From Veillonella seminalis (lineage in GTDB: Bacteria > Bacillota > Negativicutes > Veillonellales > Veillonellaceae), in the NCBI RefSeq assembly GCF_003992065.1, contig NZ_RQUZ01000018.1:1-37156 (forward strand): a stretch of 37,156 nucleotides of DNA, written 5' to 3'. The notes under the pieces were generated by a model that searched no databases, was not told the origin of the DNA, and worked only from the letters and a program-made list of their open reading frames with translations. Both the position numbers and the translations under genes were made by a program. Below, in pieces: positions 7,013 to 16,321 of the stretch; positions within the stretch are counted from its first letter, which is position 1, and every line of letters starts with the position of its first letter.

Positions 7013-9103
7013 TTATTTATGTTCTTCTTCGTTAATGCGTTGGATTTCAAGTGCTTCTTCACGATTGAACTTAGTCGATAATACGAGATTTACGAAGTAA
7101 GCAATTGTGAGGATGAAGACACCTAAGCCAAGCCATTCAGCGGTGTTAGCAAAGTCTTTGCCGACCATGCTGAGCGGATCTTCGCCACCGCCGGAAGTTA
7201 CGGAAATAACGATGATAACGGCGATAATTACACCGATTAAGCTTTCGCCAACGATCATACCGGAAGCGAAGAGTACGCCACGACGGTTACATTGTTCAAC
7301 ATCAGCGTCAGCTAATTCACCGCTACGTTCTTTAGCACGTTTTACTAAATATTTACCAACGAAATAGCTCATCAAAGAACCGATAACGAGTGGCATTTCG
7401 AGGGAAGGCGGTAAATAGATACCCATCCCGATTGCCAATGGAGGCAAGGATAAAGTAGCCGTTGTGCTCTTTAATACCAAGTTAACGATAATACCGATAA
7501 CACCGATACCGACACCGATAAGGATGTAGTTCCAATCAAGGTTGGAGCTGAAGATACCTTGAGCAATTGTTGTCATCAAAGTAGCTTGTGGTGCGGATAA
7601 GGCAGCGGATGGATCCATTTCAGGACGAGGTAAAGCACCGGTGAAACCATAAGCTTCATATAAGAGGTTAAGAACCGGAGCGATAGCGATGGCACCGGCA
7701 ATGGAACCGATAAGTAAAGCTACCTGCTGTTTCCAAGGTGTAGCACCTACGAGTTGACCGGTTTTAAGGTCCTGTAAGTTATCGTTGGAAATCGCAGCGA
7801 TACAAACAACCACACTTGTCATGAACAAGGCCATGGCAGTAGCGAATTTAACGCCTGCTTCCGTAGCGAATAAGTCATTGGCAGAGGCAATGGCAAATAC
7901 TACGAGAGATGAAATGATGATACCCAAAATACCGATACCGGAGATTGGACTGGCAGATGTACCGATAAGACCGGCCATGTAACCGCAGGCAGCAGCTACG
8001 AAGAAACCGATGCAAAGAGCGATAACGATACCGCAGATAACTAATGTCCACATAAGAGCAGGACTGATGTCAACAGCACTTACGAAGGAGTAGAAACAGA
8101 TAATGAGGCCAACTAAAATAAGTAAGAATACGATAGCGATAGTAGAAGGCTTCATATCTGTGTCCATACGATGTGTAGCACGTTCTTCACCGGACATTTT
8201 CATATTCTGTACGGACATTTTCATACCTTCAACAATTGGTTTTGCCAAGGTAATAAGAGTCCAAATAGCGGCAATACCGATACAACCGGCACCGATAAAA
8301 CGAACTTTTTCTTTCCAAACGGCCATAGCAAAGGATTCTACGGATTTAGCATCACCCATAGGCAAGATATTGGTTAAGTACGGTACAAAACCGCCCCAAG
8401 CAATAATCATACCTACTAAAATAGCGATACCACTGGAGATACCGATAAGGAAACCGGCACCAAGCAAGGCAGTGGAGAAGCCGAGTGGGAATTGTGTAAC
8501 CCCACGGCCGACACCGAACCAGAAACTCATTTCACCGGCCAGGTAATGGAAACCGTTGGTGAAAAGACTAATGATACCGGCAAAAATACCACCACTTACG
8601 ATTTCTTTCATACCGCTGGCACTTTGTTTAGCGCTGTCACCATGATTCTGACTGCCGACTTTAAGAATTTCAGCAGCCGCACGGCCTTCCGGATATGGTA
8701 AGTCGCTGTTTACTACCATGGCACGACGAAGCGGAATCGTAAATAATACACCTAAACAACCGCCGCAGGCACAGAGTAATAAAGTTTCGCCATAAGGGAA
8801 CCCTTGCCAATAGCCTAGCATCAATAGGCCCGGCAATACGAAAATAACAGCCGATAAAGTACCGGCAGCTGATGCTTGGGTTTGAACCATGTTGTTTTCA
8901 AGAACGTTGGAGTCTTTGAAAAAACGTAGGATAGCCATTGAAATAACTGCGGCCGGGATGGAGCTGGAGAAGGTTAAGCCAACTTTTAAGCCCAAGTAAA
9001 CGTTAGACGCGGTAAATATAATAGTAATAAGTACGCCTAAAAGCATACCGCGAAACGTCAATTCCGGTAGATGCAGTTCATGACTCATAAAATCATGCTT
9101 CAT
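7013..9103 (-). CDS. OPT family oligopeptide transporter
   Basis: 696 residues from the ATG at 9103, selected because AAGGAGGG lies 6 nt upstream and because a promoter (9160-9188) overlaps the longer possible reading frame. The protein is almost wholly hydrophobic, with about 14-16 predicted spans. The LPELTFRGMLLGVLI start, the NVYLGLKVGLTFSSSIPAAVISMA segment (split here as NVYLGLKVGLTF then SSSIPAAVISMA) and the PYPEGRAAAEILKVG motif are hallmarks of the OPT superfamily. These are inner-membrane secondary transporters for small peptides or, in the YSL branch, metal chelates. It is a single-gene unit with its own promoter and terminator. Peptide uptake fits an amino acid- or lactate-using anaerobe, but the substrate is inferred only from family. 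Confidence 0.92.
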   Translation of the reverse strand: MKHDFMSHELHLPELTFRGMLLGVLITIIFTASNVYLGLKVGLTFSSSIPAAVISMAILRFFKDSNVLENNMVQTQASAAGTLSAVIFVLPGLLMLGYWQGFPYGETLLLCACGGCLGVLFTIPLRRAMVVNSDLPYPEGRAAAEILKVGSQNHGDSAKQSASGMKEIVSGGIFAGIISLFTNGFHYLAGEMSFWFGVGRGVTQFPLGFSTALLGAGFLIGISSGIAILVGMIIAWGGFVPYLTNILPMGDAKSVESFAMAVWKEKVRFIGAGCIGIAAIWTLITLAKPIVEGMKMSVQNMKMSGEERATHRMDTDMKPSTIAIVFLLILVGLIICFYSFVSAVDISPALMWTLVICGIVIALCIGFFVAAACGYMAGLIGTSASPISGIGILGIIISSLVVFAIASANDLFATEAGVKFATAMALFMTSVVVCIAAISNDNLQDLKTGQLVGATPWKQQVALLIGSIAGAIAIAPVLNLLYEAYGFTGALPRPEMDPSAALSAPQATLMTTIAQGIFSSNLDWNYILIGVGIGVIGIIVNLVLKSTTATLSLPPLAIGMGIYLPPSLEMPLVIGSLMSYFVGKYLVKRAKERSGELADADVEQCNRRGVLFASGMIVGESLIGVIIAVIIVISVTSGGGEDPLSMVGKDFANTAEWLGLGVFILTIAYFVNLVLSTKFNREEALEIQRINEEEHK

Positions 9104-9159
9104 ACTAACCCTCCTTGAGAGAATATAAAAAAATAGAACAATAATAATCCTACAAGACG

Positions 9160-9188
9160 ATTGTACATGAATTGTGGACAAAATTCAA
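9160..9188 (-). promoter_or_regulatory. Promoter of the OPT transporter gene
   Basis: On the minus strand TTGAAT (9188-9183) and TACAAT (9165-9160) are 17 bp apart, giving a leader of about 50 nt before the ATG at 9103. Confidence 0.7.
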
Positions 9189-9225
9189 TCTCAAATTTAA
9201 CTCTATATTGTATACATCATAAATC

Positions 9226-9253
9226 ATCATGAAATATTGCAGAATATCATGAT
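9226..9253. promoter_or_regulatory. Imperfect palindrome in the divergent promoter region
   Basis: ATCATGAAATATT (9226-9238) and AATATCATGAT (9243-9253) form an imperfect inverted repeat between the OPT gene and the divergent secreted-protein gene. It is positioned to bind a regulator acting on either gene. No candidate regulator is adjacent. Confidence 0.35.
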
Positions 9254-9355
9254 TTTTTCACCGGTTTTTGCTAAAATATAAATATATAGTGATTTTGGCA
9301 TGATTTAATGTATTACCGTACATTAGCCATAAAGGGGAATAAAGGAGGACTTTTT

Positions 9356-10231
9356 ATGAAACAGAAATGGCAAAAATATATAATGGCTGCCGTATTCGGC
9401 TCTATTGCTTTAGGTGGTTTTGGTGGCGTTAATGCTAATGACGTAACGGTTGTAAAAGTGGATTCGGAACCGGCTGCTGCCGTAGTCGATGATAATGGCG
9501 ATATTGTGGCGGTTCAGACACCGACCGAAGCTCATAATAATACTACAGGCGTTATGACTAAACGCGTATCTTCAGATATTTCGCCGGCATCTAATAAAGC
9601 TATGTGGGAAGCATCTGATGAACTATCCCGTGAAGCTGATTTAGTTAAAGTACCAGAAGCCAATGCGTATTACCAACGCTTATCCGTAGCAGTGCAACCG
9701 ATTGCTATCAGCGGTGAACGCATTCACATTACTTATCCGACAGTAACATCGGTCAGCCCGGTTGTGACAAAAGAAATTAACAGCCGCATTACCAAATATG
9801 TGCAGACTTTGCAGAAAAATTTAGAGAAAAACAACTTGAAAGCAGACGTTAAAGAAAATCTTTACATGACTTATGATGTAAAAGCTAATGATAAAGGGAT
9901 TTTCAGTGTATTGCTTAAATCTTACTCCATTGGTGATCAGGCAGCTAATGGTTTGAACACAGTGAAGGCCTTTACATTTAACAGCACTAGCGGTAAAGTG
10001 TTAACTTTACACGATTTTGGTGGTGTTAAATTAGACGAATTGAATCAAGCTATCGCTAATGATGAAGATTTGAAACCACAATTCTTCCCTGAAAATCGCA
10101 CCGTTGATAAAGTGCCATCCGATTTCTATGCTACGGAAGACCATGAAATCTTTGTTATTTTCCAGCAAGGTACAGTAGGCCCTATGTCGGCCGGTACGAT
10201 TTATGTGCCAATGGGTAAATTGAAATACTAA
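9356..10231 (+). CDS. Secreted DUF4163/DUF3298-type protein
   Basis: 291 residues from the ATG at 9356, which has AAAGGAGGA 6 nt upstream. The N-terminus is a Sec signal peptide (KQKWQKY, then a hydrophobic run, cleavage likely after VNA at residue 27), so the protein is exported. The mature C-terminal two-thirds match the layout of RsiV/PdaC-type proteins: a domain with ITYPTVTSVSP..VTKEINSRI, then a second with AFTFNSTSGKVLTLHDF and FYATEDHEIFVIFQQGTVGPMSAG. In characterised relatives this fold belongs to an anti-sigma factor that binds lysozyme, or lies next to a deacetylase; no enzyme domain or sigma partner is visible here. Its role may be at the cell envelope. It is a single-gene unit ended by the hairpin at 10301-10338. 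Confidence 0.75.
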   Translation: MKQKWQKYIMAAVFGSIALGGFGGVNANDVTVVKVDSEPAAAVVDDNGDIVAVQTPTEAHNNTTGVMTKRVSSDISPASNKAMWEASDELSREADLVKVPEANAYYQRLSVAVQPIAISGERIHITYPTVTSVSPVVTKEINSRITKYVQTLQKNLEKNNLKADVKENLYMTYDVKANDKGIFSVLLKSYSIGDQAANGLNTVKAFTFNSTSGKVLTLHDFGGVKLDELNQAIANDEDLKPQFFPENRTVDKVPSDFYATEDHEIFVIFQQGTVGPMSAGTIYVPMGKLKY

Positions 10232-10300
10232 GTTTAGATTCTAATAAAATTTAAGCTTTAAAGTCAAAACAACATATAATTATTGAATTATATATAATAA

Positions 10301-10338
10301 AAAAGGATGTCATAATCATGCAGGTATGGCATCCTTTT
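10301..10338. terminator. Terminator after the DUF3298-type gene
   Basis: AAAAGGATGTCATA at 10301-10314 pairs with TATGGCATCCTTTT at 10325-10338 (one G-U), followed by TGTTGT. It serves the rightward gene ending at 10231 and may also stop the leftward flavoprotein transcript. Confidence 0.7.
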
Positions 10339-10399
10339 GTTGTCGTTTATTAGTCTCAGAAACGCCTCGTTCCGGAGGTTTTCAAGAAGGCTTTTTGTA

Positions 10400-11059
10400 T
10401 TATTGTAACTTGCCGGTAGCAGCCACCAATTGTTGACCAATTTGATATGCTTCGTTTAGGCTTTTTTCAAAAGTAGCTTCATGGTAGGATTTTTTGTCGC
10501 TTTCTGAAAAAATAGATGATTCGAATTTACTGTAGTCATCAAACTGTAAGGTATTATAGACATAGTGTTTGATGGGCTCTACACCTAAAATACGTTCTAC
10601 AGCAGCTTCTATAGGTTTTAAGCTTTCACGTAGAGGAGTTTTAAAACTTTGCTCTTCAGTTACGTTCATGGTATAAATAAAGGCAGAAGGAATTTGTTTG
10701 CCAAGCACAGACGGTACGTCTTTGTTGTAGATATAGTTTGAAAAGAGAAAGCGTTCAAAGAGTGCCTGCAGGGCGGAGGTTATATTGTAAAAATAGATGG
10801 GCGAGCCCCAGATGATGGCATCTGCTTGTTTTAATTCTTCAATGACCGGTGTTAAATCATCTTTTATAATACAGGTGCCGTGTTCCTTATCTTTGCGTTT
10901 ACAATAAAAGCAGCTCACACAGCCGCGATATTGTAAAGGATAGAGTGAGATAATCTTTGTTTCGGCACCGGCTGCTTGGGCACCCATTAATGCTTGATTT
11001 AATAATTGAACTGTATTTTTGTTAGGGCGAGGACTGCCGTTAATTGCTATAACTTTCAT
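10400..11059 (-). CDS. NADPH-dependent FMN reductase / iron-sulfur flavoprotein family
   Basis: 219 residues with a flavodoxin-like fold. The GSPRPNKNT loop (8-16) binds the FMN phosphate, and WGSPIYFYNITSALQALFERF is the second family signature. A cysteine set C47-x2-C50-x2-C53-x9-C63 resembles the compact 4Fe-4S motif of iron-sulfur flavoproteins, so the protein may pass electrons between a cluster and FMN in the cytoplasm; in other family members such residues only line the site. The ATG at 11059 has AAAAGGAG 8 nt before it. It diverges from a truncated Crp/Fnr regulator 67 bp away, which probably used to control it. Natural substrate unknown. Confidence 0.82.
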   Translation of the reverse strand: MKVIAINGSPRPNKNTVQLLNQALMGAQAAGAETKIISLYPLQYRGCVSCFYCKRKDKEHGTCIIKDDLTPVIEELKQADAIIWGSPIYFYNITSALQALFERFLFSNYIYNKDVPSVLGKQIPSAFIYTMNVTEEQSFKTPLRESLKPIEAAVERILGVEPIKHYVYNTLQFDDYSKFESSIFSESDKKSYHEATFEKSLNEAYQIGQQLVAATGKLQ

Positions 11060-11126
11060 AATAAAACTCCTTTTAACATTAAAAGTATTAATTTTCTTTC
11101 TATCATTTATATAGAAGGTGGTTGTT

Positions 11127-11378
11127 ATGACATATCCAATGTATTTTTTCTCAGAAGATTTCCTTTCTATTCGCGAGTTTCTTGATGAATTGCCGACTAA
11201 AGAGTTTCATTTTAAGGACGGCGATTATTTGTGGAAACCCGGTGATTCGTTGGAATACATACACTATATTGAATGCGGTCTTTTGCAATTTTCAATTAAT
11301 CATCCGACCGGTCACTGTAAACTAGGTTATATAACGTTAAAAAACCTTAGGTATAGATTTCTTATAAATATTTTATAA
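11127..11378 (+). pseudogene. Truncated Crp/Fnr family transcription regulator
   Basis: 83 residues from the ATG at 11127 (preceded by GAAGGTGG). The sequence reads like the first third of a Crp/Fnr protein: a short helix, then the start of a cyclic-nucleotide-binding-type beta barrel (KEFHFKDGDYLWKPGD, IHYIECGLLQFSIN). The usual full length is 220-230 residues; the rest of the barrel, the dimer helix and the DNA-binding helix-turn-helix are missing. The last 14 or so residues are encoded by a long palindrome (11341-11400) that acts as a terminator, so the break is at about 11335. It cannot bind DNA as a normal family member. It diverges from the flavoprotein gene, a common regulator-target layout. 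Confidence 0.7.
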
Positions 11379-11400
11379 GAAGTTCTTACCTAAGGTTTTT
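11341..11400. terminator. Nested palindromic terminator at the regulator breakpoint
   Basis: The outer arms AAAACCTTAGGTA (11341-11353) and its complement (11387-11399) enclose an inner hairpin CTTATAAA-TAT-TTTATAAG (11361-11379). T-runs flank both sides, so it can terminate both the truncated regulator and the ychF transcript coming from the right. Confidence 0.7.
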
Positions 11401-11452
11401 ATTATTTGTTCATTTTAAGTTTTATTCCTGAAGTTTTTACTTATCAAAACTC

Positions 11453-12559
11453 TTATACATTGAAGCGGAAGTACGTTACATCGCCGTCTTTCATGACATA
11501 GTCTTTACCTTCGAGGCGAACGAGCCCTTTTTCTTTAGCCGCATTCTGACTGCCGCAAGCTACGAGGTCATCGAAAGCTACGATTTCGGCACGAATGAAG
11601 CCTTTTTCAATGTCAGAGTGAATTTTACCGGCTGCCTGCGGTGCTTTAGTGCCTTCTACGATTGTCCAAGCACGGGCTTCCATTTCACCGGCCGTGAAGA
11701 AGTTGATAAGGCCCAATAAGGAATAGCTGGCTTTAATTAATTTGGTCAAACCGCTTTCGGTAAGGCCGAGTTCTTCGAGGAAAGCAGCGGCTTCTTCATC
11801 GGATAATTCAGCGATTTCCGATTCGATACGAGCGGATACGACAACTACGCCGGAACCTTCGTTAGCAGCATATTCTTCAACGTGTTTCACATATTCGTTA
11901 GCTTCGTAATCGGAGATTTCGTCTTCCGAAACATTGGCTACGTATAAAGATTTTTTAGCTGTTAATAAAGTCAACTCTTTGAGAATTTCCAATTCTTCTT
12001 CGTCGAGACCTTGCGCGCGTACCGGAATAGCTTCGCCGAGACCTTCGATGACTTTTTCCAAAATAGGAAGCTCGATACGAGCATCTTTGTCACCGCTTTT
12101 GGCGATTTTTTCAATACGTTGTTTGCGTTTTTCAACAGAATCAAGGTCAGCTAAGCAAAGTTCAGTGTTGATGATTTCAATATCGCGAATCGGATCGATG
12201 GAACCGGCTACGTGGGTGATGTTAGGGTCATCAAAACAACGTACAACTTGAGCAATAGCGTCAACTTGGCGGATATGGCTGAGGAATTTGTTACCCAAAC
12301 CTTCGCCTTTGGAAGCACCGGCTACGAGACCGGCAATGTCAACGAAGCGCATAGCGGCTGGAATAATTTTTTTAGATTTAAACATAACAGCCAATTGGTT
12401 GATGCGGTCATCCGGAACGTCAACAACACCTACGTTAGGTTCGATTGTACAGAACGGATAGTTGGCCGCTTCGGCACCGGCTTTGGTAATGGCGTTAAAT
12501 AACGTACTTTTGCCTACATTAGGAAGGCCTACAATACCTACTTCAAGATTTGTACTCAT
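11453..12559 (-). CDS. ychF: Redox-regulated/ribosome-binding ATPase YchF (OLA1 family)
   Basis: 368 residues from the ATG at 12559, preferred over an in-frame ATG 18 nt upstream because GAGGAG lies 6 nt before it; this also gives the family's usual length. The N-terminal Obg-type G domain starts [20 protein letters not shown] (P-loop GLPNVGKS) and continues with the [14 protein letters not shown] switch and the [10 protein letters not shown] box. A coiled-coil region (about 130-210) and a C-terminal TGS domain (about 280-368) follow. YchF hydrolyses ATP more readily than GTP and associates with ribosomes in the cytoplasm; it is linked to oxidative-stress response and growth regulation. It stands alone between terminators. 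Confidence 0.97.
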   Translation of the reverse strand: MSTNLEVGIVGLPNVGKSTLFNAITKAGAEAANYPFCTIEPNVGVVDVPDDRINQLAVMFKSKKIIPAAMRFVDIAGLVAGASKGEGLGNKFLSHIRQVDAIAQVVRCFDDPNITHVAGSIDPIRDIEIINTELCLADLDSVEKRKQRIEKIAKSGDKDARIELPILEKVIEGLGEAIPVRAQGLDEEELEILKELTLLTAKKSLYVANVSEDEISDYEANEYVKHVEEYAANEGSGVVVVSARIESEIAELSDEEAAAFLEELGLTESGLTKLIKASYSLLGLINFFTAGEMEARAWTIVEGTKAPQAAGKIHSDIEKGFIRAEIVAFDDLVACGSQNAAKEKGLVRLEGKDYVMKDGDVTYFRFNV

Positions 12560-12618
12560 TTCATTCTCCTCACTCATCAGTTAGTCAGTTAAGGTGATTA
12601 TGGGAATCACCGATGTCT

Positions 12619-12647
12619 ATGTTAGTTATAAATTACTATGTTAACAA
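12619..12647 (-). promoter_or_regulatory. Candidate ychF promoter
   Basis: On the minus strand TTGTTA (12647-12642) and TAACAT (12624-12619) have a 17-bp spacer, about 60 nt before the ATG. A small hairpin GTGATT-CCCAT-AATCAC lies in the leader. Confidence 0.45.
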
Positions 12648-12681
12648 TTTATTATAACATAGAAACAGCACGGATGCACTG

Positions 12682-13815
12682 TTAACCGTTTTTACGTTTA
12701 TTGGTAAAGGTGTGAACACTTATAAAGCCGGTGACGATGATGAAGGTAATGAGGGCAAAAATCTGAGGCCATAAATACTCTATACCAATCCCTTTTAGCA
12801 TGATACCGCGGATAATGGTTAAGTAGAATGTCATTGGCATAATGGCGCCGAGGTATTGGAAAATAGCATCCATGGCAACGCGGGGAAACATAAAGCCGGA
12901 CAGCAAAATACTCGGCATATATACCAAAATCGACATCTGCATAGCTTGCAGTTGCGTTTTGGCTACGGTAGAAACGAGGATTCCCAGCATCAGCGAGGAA
13001 ATAAGGAAGATGGTCGTTGTTATGAAGAGGACGAAAAAACTACCTTGAAACGGCACGTCAAAGAGTATAATACCGGCTACTAAAGCAATACCTGCTTGTG
13101 CGTAACCGATGAGCACATAAGGAATAACTTTGCCGATAATAATTTCGTAGTCTTTGAGCGGTGTTACCATTAATTGTTCTAAGGTGCCCACTTCCTGCTC
13201 ACGCACGATGGCCATGGCCGTAATACTTACCAAGGTCATAGTAATCATGAGGCTGATAATGCCCAGTACAATATTATAGGCCGTTATAAAATCCGGATTG
13301 AACCATGGATTGATTTTTACTTCAATGGCATTGCCCGACGGTACGGATTGTCCGGTCGCTAACAGTCGTTGTGAAGTAATGCTTAGGGAGCGTTGTTGAC
13401 CTAAGAGTTGTGCCGTGCTGATGGCACTGTTGGCTATCGTGTTATCACTGGCATCGACGATGAGTTGCATTTCCGCGGTGCGACCGTGTTTGATGTCTTC
13501 GCTGAAGGTTGGTGGGAAGGTGAGAGCAGCTACAGCCTTGCCGGAGTAAATACTATCCAGCATGGCTTGATTGCTGTCCACATACTCTACAACGTCATAG
13601 TAAGAGGTACCCACGAAGGCGCTAATCAGTTCTCGGCTTTCTTCACTTCGCGATTGGTCATAAATGACCGTGGGTACATGTTTTACGTCGGTATTAATAG
13701 CGTAGCCGAAAATAATGAGCTGCATTAAGGGCATTAAAATCAGCATAAATAAGGTGGCTTTGTCCCGTTTCATCTGGTGAAACTCTTTTATCAGTATAGC
13801 CCAAATTCGTTGCAT
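12682..13815 (-). CDS. ABC-2 type permease (YbhR/YbhS/YhhJ-like)
   Basis: 377 residues. One N-terminal membrane span (about 18-38) is followed by a large periplasmic domain (about 40-175) and five C-terminal spans with the ABC-2 motif VREQEVGTLEQLMVTPLKDYEIIIGK. This is the membrane part of a tripartite efflux pump with the fused ATPase (1 nt upstream) and the HlyD-type adaptor. E. coli ybh operons carry two such permeases; only one is present here, so it probably works as a homodimer. It is the last gene of the TetR-led operon. Substrate: drug-like or hydrophobic compounds, by analogy only. Confidence 0.9.
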   Translation of the reverse strand: MQRIWAILIKEFHQMKRDKATLFMLILMPLMQLIIFGYAINTDVKHVPTVIYDQSRSEESRELISAFVGTSYYDVVEYVDSNQAMLDSIYSGKAVAALTFPPTFSEDIKHGRTAEMQLIVDASDNTIANSAISTAQLLGQQRSLSITSQRLLATGQSVPSGNAIEVKINPWFNPDFITAYNIVLGIISLMITMTLVSITAMAIVREQEVGTLEQLMVTPLKDYEIIIGKVIPYVLIGYAQAGIALVAGIILFDVPFQGSFFVLFITTTIFLISSLMLGILVSTVAKTQLQAMQMSILVYMPSILLSGFMFPRVAMDAIFQYLGAIMPMTFYLTIIRGIMLKGIGIEYLWPQIFALITFIIVTGFISVHTFTNKRKNG

Positions 13816-13816
13816 A

Positions 13817-15319
13817 TCATTGACTCCTAGCTTGTTTCATATAATAAATAAACGCGTCTTCCAGATTATGGGCGCCCGGCGTGGTTTCTTTTAATACCTT
13901 CGGACGACCTTCGATGATTTTTTGCCCCTTGTCCATAAAGAGGATGCGGTCGCATTGTTCGGCTTCGTCCATAAAATGTGTGGTTACTAAAATGGTGGTG
14001 CCTCTATCGGACAGTTTATTGATGACAGTCCAGAATTGGCGTCGCGTCAACGGATCAACCCCGCTGGTCGGTTCGTCTAAGTACAAGATGGCCGGTTTAT
14101 GTAAAATAGCAGCCCCTAAAGAGGCGCGCTGACGCCAACCGGTCGGTAGTTCACGGACTAAACGGTTTTTAATTTCGTGTAATTCCAGTTCGTCGATAAC
14201 AATGTTGATTCGTTCGGTTAATTCCGCCGGTTTTAAACCATAGATACGGCCGTAAAATGTGAGGTTCTCCATAACGGTTAAATCTGCATAGAGACTGAAT
14301 TTTTGGGACATATAGCCCAGTTGCGACTTGATGAGTGACACATGTTTTGTCACATCTGTATTGAGTACTTCGATTTGCCCGGTAGTAGGGGTCAAGGTAC
14401 CGCAGAGCATGCGAATAGTAGTGGATTTACCGCAACCGTTGGAACCGAGTAGACCAAAGATTTCCCCTTCCTTGATGGTAATGTTGAGCTTGTTGACGGC
14501 TGTAAAATCACCGAATCGGCGTACCAGGTCTTCTGTTTGAATAACGACCGGCTTATCGGCGAGTCGTTCGAAGTCATGCTGCACCGTATAATCGGCGGTG
14601 AGTTCGTTATTCTTGTTGACGAGACGAATATATACTTCATCCAGGGTCTGATTTGAAGCTACCTTCGTTTGAGTTCGCAGATCTTGTGGTGTGCCGAGGG
14701 CTAGGATTTGGCCGGCTTCAAAAAAAGCAATTTGGCTGCAGTAGTCGGCTTCGTCCATGAAGGGCGTGGCGACTACCACGGTGGTACCTTCTTGGTTGAT
14801 TTTCTTGATTAAAGTCCATAATTCGCGGCGTGATAAGGGGTCAACACCGGTTGAAGGTTCGTCTAAAATGAGTAACCTTGGTGTGTTTAAGAGGGCTACG
14901 GCTAAAGCCAATTTTTGCTTCATACCGCCCGATAAATCGTTGGACATGCGGTCTTTAAAATTGCCGAGACCTACATATTCGGCAAGGGCATTGCATTTAT
15001 TGTGCAGTTCATCTTTAGTGAGATCGTATAATCGGCCATACAATTCGAGGTTTTCATAGACACTCAAATTGGGATATAAAGCAAAGAGTTGTGATACATA
15101 GCCGATAGTATGCTTGATATCGAGGGGAGAGGCGCCATTAATATCTATGGTTCCTTCGCTGGGAGCTATAAGGCCGCACAGCATGCGAAGAAGCGATGAT
15201 TTGCCGGCACCGTCGGCACCGACGAGACCGAACATTTCGCCGTCCGGAATAGTCAGGTTGATGCCGTTAAGAGCCTGTACATCGCCGTAATGTTTGTGGA
15301 CATTTTGAATGGTAATCAT
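13817..15319 (-). CDS. Fused double ABC transporter ATPase (YbhF-like)
   Basis: 500 residues holding two nucleotide-binding domains in tandem. The first has Walker A GADGAGKSS, signature LSGGMKQK and Walker B LLILDEPSTGVDP. The second has GSNGCGKST, a degenerate signature LPTGWRQR and ILYLDEPTSGVDP. In the first domain the H-loop reads VVVATPFMDEAD (Pro in place of His), while the second keeps TTHFMDEAE. Asymmetric sites of this kind are typical of the YbhF/RbbA group. It drives the ABC-2 permease encoded next. Its start overlaps the HlyD gene stop by 4 nt (ATGA). Confidence 0.92.
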   Translation of the reverse strand: MITIQNVHKHYGDVQALNGINLTIPDGEMFGLVGADGAGKSSLLRMLCGLIAPSEGTIDINGASPLDIKHTIGYVSQLFALYPNLSVYENLELYGRLYDLTKDELHNKCNALAEYVGLGNFKDRMSNDLSGGMKQKLALAVALLNTPRLLILDEPSTGVDPLSRRELWTLIKKINQEGTTVVVATPFMDEADYCSQIAFFEAGQILALGTPQDLRTQTKVASNQTLDEVYIRLVNKNNELTADYTVQHDFERLADKPVVIQTEDLVRRFGDFTAVNKLNITIKEGEIFGLLGSNGCGKSTTIRMLCGTLTPTTGQIEVLNTDVTKHVSLIKSQLGYMSQKFSLYADLTVMENLTFYGRIYGLKPAELTERINIVIDELELHEIKNRLVRELPTGWRQRASLGAAILHKPAILYLDEPTSGVDPLTRRQFWTVINKLSDRGTTILVTTHFMDEAEQCDRILFMDKGQKIIEGRPKVLKETTPGAHNLEDAFIYYMKQARSQ

Positions 15320-16290
15320 GGAATCACCACATCCACCGGCATGCCCGGTTTAAGAATTTCTTGGCCGTTATTTACTTTTATGCGGACTTTATACACTAAG
15401 TTATGGCGTTCCGTTTTGGTAATGCTTTGACGCGGTGTGTATTCCGCTTCGGGGCTGATACGTTCAATATAGCCTTCGAAGATTTGGCCGGGTAAACCAT
15501 CCACTTTGATTTGTGCTTTGTCGCCTACTTTAATAAGAGCGAGTTGCTCTGTCGATACATAGATATGAACCCACGCATCCTGCATGTCGGCAATGGTCAA
15601 AACGGGGGCGCCGGCTTTCACATATTCGCCCTTATTGTAGTTTTTGGTTAAAACAAGGCCGTTAACCGGGCTTTTCATCATTAAATCTTCCACCTTGCTT
15701 TGAGCGGAGGCCACATTAGCCTTTAGCGCTTCTACTTGAGATTGTGCGGCAGCAATCTGCTGACTGCGAGTGCCTTGTAATAATTCTTGGTAATCGGCGG
15801 TAGCTTTGGCAAGATTTTGCTGTGCCACATCATAGGCTTGTTGTTTTTGATCGCGGACTTGGGCGGATACAGCATCTTCTGCATATAAAGCTTCGTAGCG
15901 ATTAAATTCACGTAGTGCTTGGTCGCGAGATACGGTAGCGGAGTCAACCAAGGCTTTATAAGCTTTAATTTGGTCTTCACGAGCACCGGCTTGTAAATCC
16001 GCAAGGTTGGCCGCACCTTGAGCCTGCGATGCTTTGGCGGCGTCTAAAGCGGTGTTGGTGGTCGGTTCAGATAAGGTAAAGAGTGTTTCACCGGCTGTGA
16101 TGCGGCTGCCGAGATCTACATTAAGACCTTCAATATAGCCGCTGCTACGCGGTGTAATATCGTATTGATGTACTTCAATGGTGCCTACTGTATTTACTTT
16201 GCCGGTGGTGGTGCGAGGATAGAAGTAGTAGATGGCGATGCCGATTAAAAGAACCAGCACCAGGCCGATAGGGATGTATTTCTTTTTCAT
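15316..16290 (-). CDS. HlyD/EmrA-type membrane fusion (periplasmic adaptor) protein, YbhG-like
   Basis: 324 residues: an N-terminal membrane anchor (about 5-24), a biotinyl-lipoyl-like half (PRSSGYIEGLNVDLGSRITAG), a long coiled-coil hairpin (about 75-200, rich in Ala, Gln and Lys) and a beta-barrel end (NGLVLTKNYNKGEYVKAG, then QIKVDGLPGQIFEGYIERIS). It bridges the inner-membrane pump and an outer-membrane channel, which fits a diderm cell. No TolC gene is in the window. The gene follows tetR by 31 nt and overlaps the ATPase gene by 4 nt. Confidence 0.92.
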   Translation of the reverse strand: MKKKYIPIGLVLVLLIGIAIYYFYPRTTTGKVNTVGTIEVHQYDITPRSSGYIEGLNVDLGSRITAGETLFTLSEPTTNTALDAAKASQAQGAANLADLQAGAREDQIKAYKALVDSATVSRDQALREFNRYEALYAEDAVSAQVRDQKQQAYDVAQQNLAKATADYQELLQGTRSQQIAAAQSQVEALKANVASAQSKVEDLMMKSPVNGLVLTKNYNKGEYVKAGAPVLTIADMQDAWVHIYVSTEQLALIKVGDKAQIKVDGLPGQIFEGYIERISPEAEYTPRQSITKTERHNLVYKVRIKVNNGQEILKPGMPVDVVIP

Positions 16291-16321
16291 AAAAAACTCC
16301 TTATAGGTTAAAAGACACTAC

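Noticed and set aside
8103-8546. Long frame opposite the OPT transporter gene
   Set aside because: It is antisense to a full-length, clearly coding transporter; its composition mirrors the opposite strand.
11127-11378. Intact small one-domain regulator
   Set aside because: It ends in the middle of the sensory barrel, its last residues come from a terminator palindrome, and no DNA-binding domain is encoded.
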